Below, in pieces: positions 33,114-41,798 of a DNA stretch of 64,000 nucleotides. This DNA comes from Parapedobacter sp964498395 (GTDB lineage: Bacteria; Bacteroidota; Bacteroidia; Sphingobacteriales; Sphingobacteriaceae). Each line of letters opens with the position of its first letter. The first letter of the stretch is position 1. Below the pieces are notes generated by a model. The model searched no databases and was not told the origin of the DNA. It saw only the letters and a program-made list of their open reading frames with translations. The stretch is taken from the NCBI GenBank assembly GCA_964498395.1, contig CAZCHE010000002.1, forward strand, positions 372,001-436,000, in the 5' to 3' direction. Made by a program: the position numbers and the translations under genes.

Positions 33114-35354
33114 TTACTTTTCAAATTTTCCAAACAGCTTGCCAATACGAAACAGTACGGCTTGTATGTCTCGGCTTTGCAAAAACATTCCCGTTTGCAA
33201 TAATGCTTGCTTGCTCCCTGTGTTGTGTTGTTGAATCGTGCTTAACTGCTTTTCAAAGTTGCTGTTGATGTATTCCCGGATTTGATTGCGCTCCGTTCGT
33301 AGCAGTTCGACATCTGGACCTTGCTCGTTTTTAAGCTCGTCCACCACGTGCGCAAAGAAGCTGCTCATCATGGTATTTAAGGTATTCACGATTTCAATGA
33401 ATTTACCATTTAAGGGTTGGTGCAAGTTTTCGAAATACTGCAAACTCTCTATACTGAGGAAATTGGCAGATTGAATCAAGTCCTGTAGCAAGTCGGTGCT
33501 GTGCACAACCACTTCGGCAGACGTGCGGTCGTTGGTACGCAATTCACGAATGGACCGGAGGCTCTTCCGCTTTAGCTTATTGGTATAGTTGCTTAATTCG
33601 TTTAGCTCTTTGTTCGTTTTTTTCAGCAACGGGATATTGTGGTCACTGATGCCGTTTAAAATATTATTATATTGTTGCGATAGATCAATCAGCAGGGAAA
33701 CGACCATTTTTTTGCTACGTACATAAACGTCGAAATCAGGGTCGTCCAGTAGGCTAAGTTTGCTTTTTTCACTTTTGGCTAGTTTCTCTTTTTTAGCAAA
33801 ATTGACATGCGATATGATTACGTAAAGCAAGACCAACCCCATCAAGATAAACGTGCCTACGGCTCCACCTTTATAGATGATTAGGACGAAAATGGCGGAT
33901 ACGCTGAAAGCAATCAATGCCGTAATAAACCATCCGCCAATGACGCTCAATACCCCCGTGACACGGTATACGGCAGATTCGCGCCCCCATGCCTTGTCGG
34001 CCAATGAAGTGCCCATCGCAACCATAAACGTCACGTACGTGGTCGATAATGGGAGTCGTTTTGATGTCGCCCATGCGATGAGCAAACTGGCGATAACAAG
34101 GTTGACGGAAGCACGGACCAGGTCAAATGCCGGAGGGTTGTCAACGACCTGGGTGGCTTGGCGTAGCTTTTCCTTTTCAAAACTAACGTTATACCTCCTG
34201 CTGATATTCGAAGGGACAATGGTAGAGATTAAATTACTTAGTAAAAACGAGGACTTGACAATACTGCGTGATACAGCATTGGGCCTGAATTTTTCTTCTT
34301 CATCGTCATTTTGGCTACCTAATTTAACTTCGGTTTCGGTCACCTTTCTAGCCTTTGCACTGAACCAAAGGGTAGCCGCCATCGTTACCCCAGCAATGAA
34401 TAGCATGTAATTCGGCACTATAATGTCGCTGCTGGCCAAAAATGTTTGGTAAAGCTGGTCGGCTGCGACACCACTCTGTACCCAATTTTGATAAGCCATC
34501 AGACCCGAAATAGGCACACCGATAAAATTGACCAAGTCATTCCCCGCGAAAGCCATTGCCAAGGAGAATGTACCGGCCAGTACGACTATTTTTAGTGGAT
34601 TGACCTTGTAAAAATATTGCAGAACAAAACATAGGAGTACCGAAACAACGAACACAATAGCCATTACCGATGTGGTATTGGTCAATATCCACTCGATGAA
34701 AGGTTCTTTAAACAATGTGGTGCCTTTCATTCCTTTGATCAGCAAAAAATAGACAATCGTGGTGATACCAATTCCTGAAAATAAGGCGCCCAATTTTGCT
34801 AAACGTTTTTCATACTGGAAAGTAAAGACAAATCTGCAAAAATATTGCACTAAGGCACCAATGGTAAAAGCAATAAAGATGGAGAGGAAAATACCGGAGA
34901 TAATGGAAAAGGTGCTTTCAAAATTGATGTATTTTAAACTTTCGGTAATCGATTCGTGTTTATCGGCCGAGAACAATAATCCCGTCATCAATCCGGCACC
35001 AAGCAACTCGAAAACGATGGAAACCGTGGTAGAAGTGGGTAAACCGAGTGTGTTGAAAATGTCTAACAGGACGATATCTGCAAGCACCACGGCCAGAAAA
35101 ATCCACAACACCTTGTCGAACGTAAAGTATTCCGGCCGGAAGATACCGCTTCGGGCAATTTCCATCATGCCGCTTGAAAAAAAAGCACCTAGGATGATAC
35201 CGATAGATGCAAGGGTTATGACGGTTTTGTAGGGGGCAACTTTGCTGCCAATGGCAGAATTTAAAAAGTTGACCGCATCATTGCTAACACCTACAATTAG
35301 ATCGAGAATCGCCAATATCAGCAATACGATGACTAAAAAGAGAAAGAAATCCAT
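33114..35354 (-). CDS. PiT-family inorganic phosphate transporter with long cytoplasmic C-terminal domain
   Basis: A 746-residue PiT transporter that would import phosphate with a cation. The two signature repeats are visible: DLIVGVSNDAVNFLNSAIGSKVAPY near the N-terminus and FAGNDLVNFIGVPISG in the middle. About ten or more membrane helices follow to residue 530. The last 200 residues are soluble and helical (LLIDLSQQYNNILNGISDHN, LKRKSLRSIRELRTNDR) and resemble a PhoU-like or DUF47 helical bundle. A regulatory subunit usually encoded separately may therefore be attached here. It is transcribed alone. Confidence 0.92.
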   Translation of the reverse strand: MDFFLFLVIVLLILAILDLIVGVSNDAVNFLNSAIGSKVAPYKTVITLASIGIILGAFFSSGMMEIARSGIFRPEYFTFDKVLWIFLAVVLADIVLLDIFNTLGLPTSTTVSIVFELLGAGLMTGLLFSADKHESITESLKYINFESTFSIISGIFLSIFIAFTIGALVQYFCRFVFTFQYEKRLAKLGALFSGIGITTIVYFLLIKGMKGTTLFKEPFIEWILTNTTSVMAIVFVVSVLLCFVLQYFYKVNPLKIVVLAGTFSLAMAFAGNDLVNFIGVPISGLMAYQNWVQSGVAADQLYQTFLASSDIIVPNYMLFIAGVTMAATLWFSAKARKVTETEVKLGSQNDDEEEKFRPNAVSRSIVKSSFLLSNLISTIVPSNISRRYNVSFEKEKLRQATQVVDNPPAFDLVRASVNLVIASLLIAWATSKRLPLSTTYVTFMVAMGTSLADKAWGRESAVYRVTGVLSVIGGWFITALIAFSVSAIFVLIIYKGGAVGTFILMGLVLLYVIISHVNFAKKEKLAKSEKSKLSLLDDPDFDVYVRSKKMVVSLLIDLSQQYNNILNGISDHNIPLLKKTNKELNELSNYTNKLKRKSLRSIRELRTNDRTSAEVVVHSTDLLQDLIQSANFLSIESLQYFENLHQPLNGKFIEIVNTLNTMMSSFFAHVVDELKNEQGPDVELLRTERNQIREYINSNFEKQLSTIQQHNTGSKQALLQTGMFLQSRDIQAVLFRIGKLFGKFEK

Positions 35355-35462
35355 AACACCCGATTATGCTACAAGTATGCAACATCATCGTTGGTTTAAT
35401 GTTTCTTGAATATTAAATTTATATGAAATCCAAATTAATCGATGTGTTTTTCATAGGGCATA

Positions 35463-35500
35463 AAAAAACCCGCTGGTTAAAGCGGGTTTTTTATTTAATA
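35463..35500 (-). terminator. Terminator after groEL
   Basis: Stem AAAAAACCCGCT (35463-35474) with loop GGTTAA and complement AGCGGGTTTTTT (35481-35492). The T-run lies on both strands, so it may also end the converging direction. Confidence 0.85.
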
Positions 35501-35512
35501 TGATGATAAGCA

Positions 35513-37153
35513 TTACATCATGCCGCCCATGCCTCCACCCATTGGGGGAGCGCCGGCACCTGCTGCTTTTTCTTCTTCTGGCTCGTCTGCCAACACCACT
35601 TCGGTGGTCAATAGCATTGAAGCGATAGAAGCGGCATTTTCCAATGCTACACGAGATACCTTGGTCGGGTCAATGACGCCTGCACCAATCAGGTTTTCGT
35701 ATTCGCCGGTACGTGCATTGAATCCATAGTCTGCTTGGCCCTCTTTCACTTTTTGTACTACGATGGCACCTTCGATACCTGAGTTGTTGCAGATTTGGCG
35801 CAAAGGCTCTTCGATGGCACGTTTCACGATTTCGATACCGATATTCTCGTCTTCGTTAGCACCTTTTACTTCTTTCAGTGCTTCGCCCGCGCGGATAAAC
35901 GCTACACCACCACCAGCTACGATGCCTTCTTCAACAGCAGCACGGGTAGCGTGCAATGCGTCGTCAACACGGTCTTTCTTCTCTTTCATCTCCACTTCGG
36001 TGGCAGCACCTACGTACAATACCGCAACACCTCCAGCCAATTTCGCCAAACGCTCTTGCAATTTTTCGCGATCGTAGTCAGAAGTGGTGGTTTCGATTTG
36101 TGCTTTGATTTGGTTTACGCGACCTTTGATGTCATCGGCGTTGCCAGAACCATTGATGAGGGTAGTATTGTCTTTGTCTACCACCACTTTCTCGGCTTGG
36201 CCAAGGTATGAAAGTTCAGCGTTTTCCAGTTTGTATCCTCTTTCTTCAGAGATAACGGTACCACCTGTCAGGATAGCGATGTCTTCCAACATGGCTTTGC
36301 GGCGATCGCCGAATCCTGGGGCTTTAACAGCAGCTACTTTCAATGAGCCGCGGATCTTGTTAACGACCAGGGTAGCCAATGCTTCACCATCAAGGTCTTC
36401 CGCAATGATCAACAGCGGTTTGCCGGTTTGCACTTGTTTTTCGAGGATAGGAAGCAATTCCTTCATGTTGCTGATTTTCTTATCGTAAATCAGGATGTAA
36501 GGATTTTCCAATTCGGCTTCCATTTTGTCCGTATTGGTTACGAAGTAAGGTGACAAATAACCACGGTCAAACTGCATACCTTCTACCGTTTTTACTTCGG
36601 TTTCGGTACCTTTAGCTTCTTCAACGGTGATGACGCCGTCTTTGCCCACTTTTTCCATCGCTTCGGCGATCAATGAACCGATCACTTCGTCGTTATTGGC
36701 CGAGATGCTTGCTACTTGCTTGATCTTGTTGTTGTCTTCACCTACGGTTTGCGACTGGGATTGCAAGCTACCTACCACTGCGGCAACCGCTTTGTCAATA
36801 CCACGTTTCAAATCCATTGGGTTTGCACCGGCTGCCACGCTTTTCAAACCGGGAGCGATGATGGCTTGTGCCAATACGGTAGCCGTAGTCGTACCGTCAC
36901 CGGCTTGGTCAGCCGTTTTGGAAGCTACTTCTTTCACCATTTGGGCACCCATGTTTTCCAGGGCATCCTTCAATTCGATTTCCTTGGCTACCGTCACACC
37001 GTCTTTGGTGATGGAAGGGGAACCGAATTTTTTCTCGATAATTACATTGCGGCCACGTGGTCCCAATGTTACTTTCACCGCGTTTGCCAACGTGTCTACA
37101 CCTCTTTTCAGCGCATCACGTGCTTCTACATTATACTTTACTTGTTTTGCCAT
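35513..37153 (-). CDS. groL: Chaperonin GroEL
   Basis: The 60-kDa chaperonin folds client proteins inside a double ring with GroES. The 546-residue protein has the ATP-binding LGPRGRNVIIEKKFGSP, the DGTTTATVLAQAII motif with catalytic Asp, and a Gly/Met-rich tail (GAPPMGGGMGGMM). It is the second gene of the groES-groEL operon. A heptamer repeat array lies in the intergenic space just upstream of its start. Confidence 0.98.
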   Translation of the reverse strand: MAKQVKYNVEARDALKRGVDTLANAVKVTLGPRGRNVIIEKKFGSPSITKDGVTVAKEIELKDALENMGAQMVKEVASKTADQAGDGTTTATVLAQAIIAPGLKSVAAGANPMDLKRGIDKAVAAVVGSLQSQSQTVGEDNNKIKQVASISANNDEVIGSLIAEAMEKVGKDGVITVEEAKGTETEVKTVEGMQFDRGYLSPYFVTNTDKMEAELENPYILIYDKKISNMKELLPILEKQVQTGKPLLIIAEDLDGEALATLVVNKIRGSLKVAAVKAPGFGDRRKAMLEDIAILTGGTVISEERGYKLENAELSYLGQAEKVVVDKDNTTLINGSGNADDIKGRVNQIKAQIETTTSDYDREKLQERLAKLAGGVAVLYVGAATEVEMKEKKDRVDDALHATRAAVEEGIVAGGGVAFIRAGEALKEVKGANEDENIGIEIVKRAIEEPLRQICNNSGIEGAIVVQKVKEGQADYGFNARTGEYENLIGAGVIDPTKVSRVALENAASIASMLLTTEVVLADEPEEEKAAGAGAPPMGGGMGGMM

Positions 37154-37161
37154 TTTTTTAA

Positions 37162-37196
37162 AGATTTGAGATTTGAGACATAAGATTTGAGATATT
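37162..37196. repeat. Heptamer array between groES and groEL
   Basis: Five contiguous 7-bp units, consensus AGATTTG on the plus strand (three exact), ending 9 bases before the groEL start codon on the minus strand. It would be transcribed in the groES-groEL mRNA. Confidence 0.75.
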
Positions 37197-37295
37197 TCAA
37201 CGTATGATATCCCTCACCTCGAATTGTGTTTTCTAAAATCAACAGTTAATTGTTAAGCCCTTAGCGAAACAATCGATTGATCTCCGCACGTACGA

Positions 37296-37571
37296 TTACA
37301 GTATTGCGTAGATATCGGATTCTTTCATGATCAAATATTCTTTCCCTTCGTAGGTGATTTCAGTACCAGAATATTTGCCATACAGTACCTCGTCTCCTAC
37401 TTTTACGGTCAGTGGCTCATCTGTTTTTCCAGCGCCAACGGCCACTACAGTACCACGTTGAGGCTTTTCCTTAGCTGTGTCCGGAATGTAGATGCCGGAT
37501 GCGGTCTTTTCCTCTGCAGGGGCAGCTTCTACCACCACTCTGTCTCCGATAGGTTTAATACTTAACGCCAT
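37296..37571 (-). CDS. groS: Co-chaperonin GroES
   Basis: A 91-residue GroES with the canonical IKPIGDRVVVE start, the mobile loop ETTASG-type region (AEEKTASGIYIPDTA), and the GDEVLYGKYSGTEI core. It caps the GroEL ring. It is 142 bp before groEL. No CIRCE or other recognised heat-shock operator was found upstream. Confidence 0.98.
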   Translation of the reverse strand: MALSIKPIGDRVVVEAAPAEEKTASGIYIPDTAKEKPQRGTVVAVGAGKTDEPLTVKVGDEVLYGKYSGTEITYEGKEYLIMKESDIYAIL

Positions 37572-37757
37572 AATTGATTCTATTAATTTATTTGTTATTA
37601 CTTAATATGTTTATTTTCCGTGATTCATCGTTCATCAACTATGCCAAGCCATTGATTCGCGCCGTATTATTGCCATTTTTTCATTTTTGCATGACGGCAC
37701 GGGTTCAAGTAAAACCGTTGACGTGTCATGATGTCAGTCAGGTGTGCATCGCCCAAT

Positions 37758-37796
37758 AAAAAAGGCTTCGCAATATTCGGGTGCGAAGCCTTTTTT
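37758..37796 (-). terminator. Terminator after secG
   Basis: A perfect 15-bp stem, the left arm rich in A, with GGCTTCGCA at its core and a 9-base loop, ends in T-runs on both strands. It closes the lptE-secG transcript. Confidence 0.88.
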
Positions 37797-37821
37797 ATTA
37801 TTCAACGTGATTACCGTGTTG

Positions 37822-38160
37822 TTATTGTGCCGTATCTGTTTCCAGGATGGCTGAAGGTGTTTCCGTAGCAGGAAGTGGTGTGGAGACCGGTGCTGTCGGG
37901 GTGATTTGGTCTGTCAAGCCACCGCCAGCGGAACCCGATGAAGGGCCGCTGATATTCACGACCATTGAAAAAACAATGATGGCGATGATCAATCCCCACG
38001 TTCCCTTTTCCAAGATGTCTCCGGTGCGTTTCACACCCATCAGGTTAGTTCCACCTGCAAATCCTGCGGCTAATCCACCTCCTTTAGGGTTTTGGATCAA
38101 GACGAGGAAAGACAATAAAATACTGGCCAAAATAATCAGTATTATCAATAACGTTTGCAT
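37822..38160 (-). CDS. secG: Preprotein translocase subunit SecG
   Basis: SecG is an auxiliary membrane subunit of the SecYEG translocon. The 112-residue protein has two membrane helices (residues about 1-22 and 53-72), and the conserved cytosolic loop QNPKGGGLAAGFAGG followed by a G-rich stretch and a variable acidic tail. It is 14 bp after the 456-residue gene and appears to be co-transcribed with it and lptE. Confidence 0.92.
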   Translation of the reverse strand: MQTLLIILIILASILLSFLVLIQNPKGGGLAAGFAGGTNLMGVKRTGDILEKGTWGLIIAIIVFSMVVNISGPSSGSAGGGLTDQITPTAPVSTPLPATETPSAILETDTAQ

Positions 38161-38173
38161 TTTTATATGTTTG

Positions 38174-39544
38174 TTAAGTTAACCTATTCGTTAATGCTGC
38201 AATTTGAGCGGCAAAGTAAGCACTTTTTTCGGGATATTTCAAACTTAATTTTTCATAGATGGCAATCGCTTTTGGGTACAAGCCCTGTTCGATATATATT
38301 TTTGCCAATGTTTCAGTCACCAGTGTTAAGTCCTCTTCAGCACTTTTGCGTGCTTTGTTCTCCAAGTCAATTTTGTCAGCGGGAGGCGGCTTTATTTGGG
38401 GTTCTTCCCGAATAAAGCGCTCGATGACCGGATCCGTCTTTCGGGGTATCTGGAAAGGTACGGTTGTTTGCTGCTGTGTCGTGCTCAGTTTGTCTTCGGG
38501 AGATTGCAGATGGAAAATGTTTTCCCGGATTTGCTGGTCAAGTAATTGCTGTTCGTCAAGTTTGAGGCCCTGATGCTGCGAAACAGCAGCCGCGTTGTTG
38601 AGCGGTGCGTAGGGTTGGTAGGTGTGGGCGTGTTCCAGCCGGGTTTTGTTCAGCCACCAAAGGAAGCTGTAGGGCAGGTGCTCATCGTTATATACGCTCA
38701 CCTTCTCGTGCGGTGTGGCTTGGGCTAATGGTACGATTTCGCCATGGGTATCCACGTGATCGGCGGTCTCCTCCTCTTCCTCCGTTACTTCCTCTTCTAT
38801 ATGTTCGCCGTAAGCCAAGTAATCGATGGAAGCGGGATGTTCGGGTATCCATTCCTCCGCTGTTTCAGGAGTTGTTTCGTCCGGATTGGCTTCATCAACA
38901 GGCTCTTCCGAAAGCTGTTCCTGTTCATGTGAATTTGGTACAACCGTTTCGATTTCCGGTGAATGGTCCTGATGGGTGTCAGGGGCCACAGCAGGCTGTT
39001 CGGTAGGTTCTGATTCGGCGGTTGACAGGATCTCGTCGGCTGCTTGGGCTTCGGGGTCATCAATCGCAAAATGGAAGTCAGGGGCTGGATGAGCTGTGGG
39101 AGCATCCTGTGAATCCAAATGCGAAGTGATTTCTTCATACTCATCCACTGCTTCTTCGGGATGTTCCCCGATAGCATCATCGGTCCCACGATAATCGATA
39201 GGGTGCTCAGCCACGTCCGAATCGTTGACGGTCACTTCCGTTGCCTGCTCTGTATCTTCCAAATCCTCAACGTCCTCGACTTCCTCCATGAGGTATCCGT
39301 ACAGCCAGTTTGGCGAATTGGTGTATAGCCATGCGCTGCTCGCATGATGTCCTTCCTTGTGCGCTTTTGCTTGTTTTTGTGCCAGCAGGTGCCGAAGGGG
39401 CTGTGAATAGGGGTATTGGTCAATCAACTGCAGGATGACAGCTTCCGTCGTGTCGGAAGGGTTGGTTAAAGCGGCGTTATAAATCTCTTTATTTGTATTA
39501 TTTTCCACGTCAGTGCAAGTTGATGATAGGTTACCAATTGGCAA
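38174..39544 (-). CDS. Acidic low-complexity protein with C-terminal TPR-like domain
   Basis: A 456-residue protein. An N-terminal helical segment of about 80 residues contains LTNPSDTTEAVILQLIDQYPYSQPLRHLLA. A 200-residue strongly acidic, Glu- and Thr-rich linker follows. The C-terminal 90 residues include ETLAKIYIEQGLYPKAIAIYEKLSLKYPEKSAYF, a TPR unit. I do not recognise a named family. It lies between lptE and secG, overlapping lptE by 14 bp if the ATG at 39544 is used; a GTG at 39508 would remove the overlap. Its place in the envelope-biogenesis operon suggests a scaffold role, which is inference. Confidence 0.7.
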   Translation of the reverse strand: MPIGNLSSTCTDVENNTNKEIYNAALTNPSDTTEAVILQLIDQYPYSQPLRHLLAQKQAKAHKEGHHASSAWLYTNSPNWLYGYLMEEVEDVEDLEDTEQATEVTVNDSDVAEHPIDYRGTDDAIGEHPEEAVDEYEEITSHLDSQDAPTAHPAPDFHFAIDDPEAQAADEILSTAESEPTEQPAVAPDTHQDHSPEIETVVPNSHEQEQLSEEPVDEANPDETTPETAEEWIPEHPASIDYLAYGEHIEEEVTEEEEETADHVDTHGEIVPLAQATPHEKVSVYNDEHLPYSFLWWLNKTRLEHAHTYQPYAPLNNAAAVSQHQGLKLDEQQLLDQQIRENIFHLQSPEDKLSTTQQQTTVPFQIPRKTDPVIERFIREEPQIKPPPADKIDLENKARKSAEEDLTLVTETLAKIYIEQGLYPKAIAIYEKLSLKYPEKSAYFAAQIAALTNRLT

Positions 39545-40058
39545 ATGCCCGGTTATAAATGTCTTCGGTGAGCATTTCGTTTATATCCCGAATAAGCGAT
39601 TCCTCTTGTGCTTGTATGGATGTTACCGCCGAGGAGAAGTCTTTGAAGCGGGTAAACGATTGTTCAAAACTATCCTCCGGCTTGATGGTATTGGTGTATT
39701 TGACGTTTACGGTAATGGAGAGCCTATTTAACGCAGCCCGATCTGATCCGGCCTCTACGGCAGCCGGGGTGATGCTATATCCGGTGATCCGGCCTTCGAA
39801 AATGGCATCACCATCACTGTTTGCCTGGCTGAGGCTTGACTGGTTGCGTATCCGGTCTTTAAGTGCCTCGGTGAAATTTTGGCTGAGTGTAGGGTAAACG
39901 ATAGGGGCGGTGTTTTCGAAAAATTCTACCGTCACGGTCTTCATACCCTCGGGTATCGAGCCCCCGGTAAAGCTATATTTGATGCCGCAGCTTTGGATAA
40001 ACATAGCGGCCCCTAATACCAGTATATATAAACCTGTCTTTGCCTTCATCTTTCCCAT
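39531..40058 (-). CDS. lptE: LPS-assembly lipoprotein LptE
   Basis: A 175-residue outer-membrane lipoprotein with lipobox FIQSC (Cys-24). The mature part has the LptE-like YSFTGGSIPEGMKTVTVEFFEN opening and TALKDRIRNQ-type helix (TEALKDRIRN). LptE plugs LptD and delivers LPS to the outer leaflet. The assignment relies on this pattern and on its conserved position between the sigma-54 regulator and secG in Bacteroidota. The gene lies 6 bp after the regulator. Confidence 0.88.
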   Translation of the reverse strand: MGKMKAKTGLYILVLGAAMFIQSCGIKYSFTGGSIPEGMKTVTVEFFENTAPIVYPTLSQNFTEALKDRIRNQSSLSQANSDGDAIFEGRITGYSITPAAVEAGSDRAALNRLSITVNVKYTNTIKPEDSFEQSFTRFKDFSSAVTSIQAQEESLIRDINEMLTEDIYNRAFANW

Positions 40059-40064
40059 CTATTG

Positions 40065-41315
40065 TCAGTTAAGGTTTAAATCTTTGATTTTCCTGTATAA
40101 TGTTCTTTCAGATATACCCAATTCTTGGGCGGCAGATTTGCGTTTCCCTTTATGCTTCTTTAATGCTTTTTTAATCAAATCTGATTCTTTGTCTACCAAG
40201 GAGAGCGATTCTTCTTCTACCTCTTCCACCTCCTGGGTATGGAGGTGGAAATCCTCGTTTTGTCCACTGGTGGGCGCGTGATGGATGGTCAATGTAGGCG
40301 CTGCGCCCAATTGTTCAGGATTGGGTGCGTCCACTTCTCGGTAGAGCTGATTGATATAGGGCGAATGGTCTTCGAATGTTGCCGGATTCACGCCATTCTG
40401 AATGATTTCGACCACTAGTTTTTTCAATTCGACCATGTCCTTTTTCATGTCGAAAAGTACTTTATAAAGCAAATCCCGTTCGGAAAAATCATCCTTGTTG
40501 CCAGAAGCGACATGCACGGGTAGGCTGCTTTTGGTATCGGCAGGCAGGTACTGCTGGAGTATGCGGGCGTCAATCAAGCGTTCTCGTTCTAGCACCGCAA
40601 TTTGCTCGGCGATGTTCTTGAGTTGCCTGACGTTGCCCGGCCACGCGTAGTTAGTCAGCAGTTGCTGTGCATCTTCGGTTAGCTGGACATTGGGGCTGCG
40701 GTATTTGTCGGTAAAGTCAGCTATGAATTTACGGAATAACAAGTGGATGTCCTCTTTCCTGTCACGCAGTGCGGGAATCCGCAGGGGTACGGTATTGAGC
40801 CGGTAATAGAGATCTTCCCTGAATTTGCCTTTTTGCACGGCTTCATATACATCCACGTTGGTAGCGGCAACGACCCGAACGTTGGTCTTTTGCACTTTTG
40901 ACGAACCCACTCGGATGTATTCGCCGGTTTCCAATACGCGCAGCAAGCGAGCCTGGGTACCGAGGGGTAGTTCACCTACCTCATCCAGAAAGATGGTACC
41001 ACCATCGACCACTTCGAAATACCCTTTGCGGGCTTCGTGAGCACCGGTGAAAGATCCTTTTTCATGCCCGAACAATTCGGAGTCTATCGTGCCTTCGGGA
41101 ATGGCCCCACAGTTGACGGCGATAAATGGGCCGTGCTTGCGCGCGCTAAGCTGATGGATGATGTGCGAGAAGACCTCTTTGCCGCTTCCGCTCTCACCGG
41201 TAATCAGCACCGAAATATCGGTAGGGGCTACCTGTCGGGCAACATCAATTGCCCTGTTAAGCAGCGGTGAATTACCGATGATGCCGAATCTGTTTTTTAT
41301 ATCTTGAATATCCAC
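40065..41315 (-). CDS. Sigma-54-dependent transcriptional regulator
   Basis: A 416-residue bacterial enhancer-binding protein without an N-terminal receiver. The AAA+ domain starts almost at once, with Walker A ITGESGSGKE and the sigma-54 contact loop as GSFTGA (usual GAFTGA). TIFLDEVGELP forms Walker B. A Fis-type helix-turn-helix closes the protein (KRKSAAQELGISERTLYRKIKDLNL), after a Glu-rich linker. The start is a GTG at 41315, two bases from a heptamer repeat array. The lptE gene follows directly, so it may control envelope genes or itself. Confidence 0.93.
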   Translation of the reverse strand: MDIQDIKNRFGIIGNSPLLNRAIDVARQVAPTDISVLITGESGSGKEVFSHIIHQLSARKHGPFIAVNCGAIPEGTIDSELFGHEKGSFTGAHEARKGYFEVVDGGTIFLDEVGELPLGTQARLLRVLETGEYIRVGSSKVQKTNVRVVAATNVDVYEAVQKGKFREDLYYRLNTVPLRIPALRDRKEDIHLLFRKFIADFTDKYRSPNVQLTEDAQQLLTNYAWPGNVRQLKNIAEQIAVLERERLIDARILQQYLPADTKSSLPVHVASGNKDDFSERDLLYKVLFDMKKDMVELKKLVVEIIQNGVNPATFEDHSPYINQLYREVDAPNPEQLGAAPTLTIHHAPTSGQNEDFHLHTQEVEEVEEESLSLVDKESDLIKKALKKHKGKRKSAAQELGISERTLYRKIKDLNLN

Positions 41316-41317
41316 TT

Positions 41318-41348
41318 TTAGTAGTTAGTAGTTAGTACCTAGTATTTA
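41318..41348. repeat. Left heptamer array of the four-helix-bundle cassette
   Basis: Four contiguous 7-bp units with consensus TTAGTAN on the plus strand (TTAGTAG twice, then TTAGTAC and CTAGTAT) and a partial unit. They end two bases before the GTG of the sigma-54 regulator on the minus strand. The inverted partner is at 41757-41798. Confidence 0.8.
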
Positions 41349-41382
41349 GACTGCGCTAACGTACCCGACCTAACTTTTTAGA

Positions 41383-41736
41383 TTAAACTTTTAATTTTAT
41401 CTGCAAAGAATAACTCATTTTTTGCAATTCACTTAGCTGATCAAGTAATTCGTCCAATATCGGTTGCGCGATGTAACCCAAATTAAATGATATAATAAGT
41501 TGTGTCTCCAATTCAAAAGATGATGCATGTGCTACGGCGAGAAACTGTTTGAATTCTTTATCTGAGTTTCTTCCTGCTCCTTCAGCAATGTTTGAAGGTA
41601 TGGAAACAGCGGCTCTGTTAATTTGACTGATTAGATTAAATCGCTCTTTATCAGGGAACTTTTCAGTCAATTGATATATTCGAGTCACCAAATCAATACG
41701 CTTCACCCAAAGTGTTAGATTCTTGTATTGATGCAT
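41383..41736 (-). CDS. Four-helix bundle protein (23S rRNA-intervening-sequence protein family)
   Basis: A 117-residue helical protein. Family marks are LTLWVKRIDLVTRIYQLTEKFPDKERFNLI, INRAAVSIPSNIAEGAGR, and ASSFELETQLIISFNLGYI. The family was found first in ORFs within intervening sequences of 23S rRNA genes (Leptospira, Coxiella) and is structurally close to the Avd accessory protein of diversity-generating retroelements; its activity is unknown. The coding sequence is visibly A/T-richer than its neighbours. It lies between inverted heptamer arrays, between miaB and the sigma-54 regulator, which are usually adjacent in Bacteroidota. This suggests an insertion. Confidence 0.88.
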   Translation of the reverse strand: MHQYKNLTLWVKRIDLVTRIYQLTEKFPDKERFNLISQINRAAVSIPSNIAEGAGRNSDKEFKQFLAVAHASSFELETQLIISFNLGYIAQPILDELLDQLSELQKMSYSLQIKLKV

Positions 41737-41756
41737 AATCGTATCTCCATAAAATT

Positions 41757-41798
41757 CTACTAAGTACTAAATACTAACTACTAAGTACTATAGTACTA
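41757..41798. repeat. Right heptamer array at the miaB stop
   Basis: Five contiguous 7-bp units with consensus NTACTAA plus a slightly shifted sixth. This is the reverse complement of the TTAGTAN family at 41318-41348. On the minus strand the array begins with the miaB TAG itself. Confidence 0.82.

Larger units (their letters stand above)
41318..41798. mobile_element. Putative repeat-bounded four-helix-bundle cassette
   Basis: About 480 bp made of a heptamer array, the four-helix-bundle gene, and an inverted heptamer array. One end meets the miaB stop codon and the other ends two bases from the next gene's start. No transposase or target-site duplication is visible, so mobility is a hypothesis based on structure, base composition and the interrupted synteny. 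Confidence 0.4.

Noticed and set aside
37572..37700. Search for a CIRCE heat-shock operator before groES
   Set aside because: No TTAGCACTC-N9-GAGTGCTAA-like sequence is present.
37574..37759. 61-codon plus-strand ORF between groES and the secG terminator
   Set aside because: Overlaps the groES promoter region and terminator; hydrophobic, low-complexity translation without a family.
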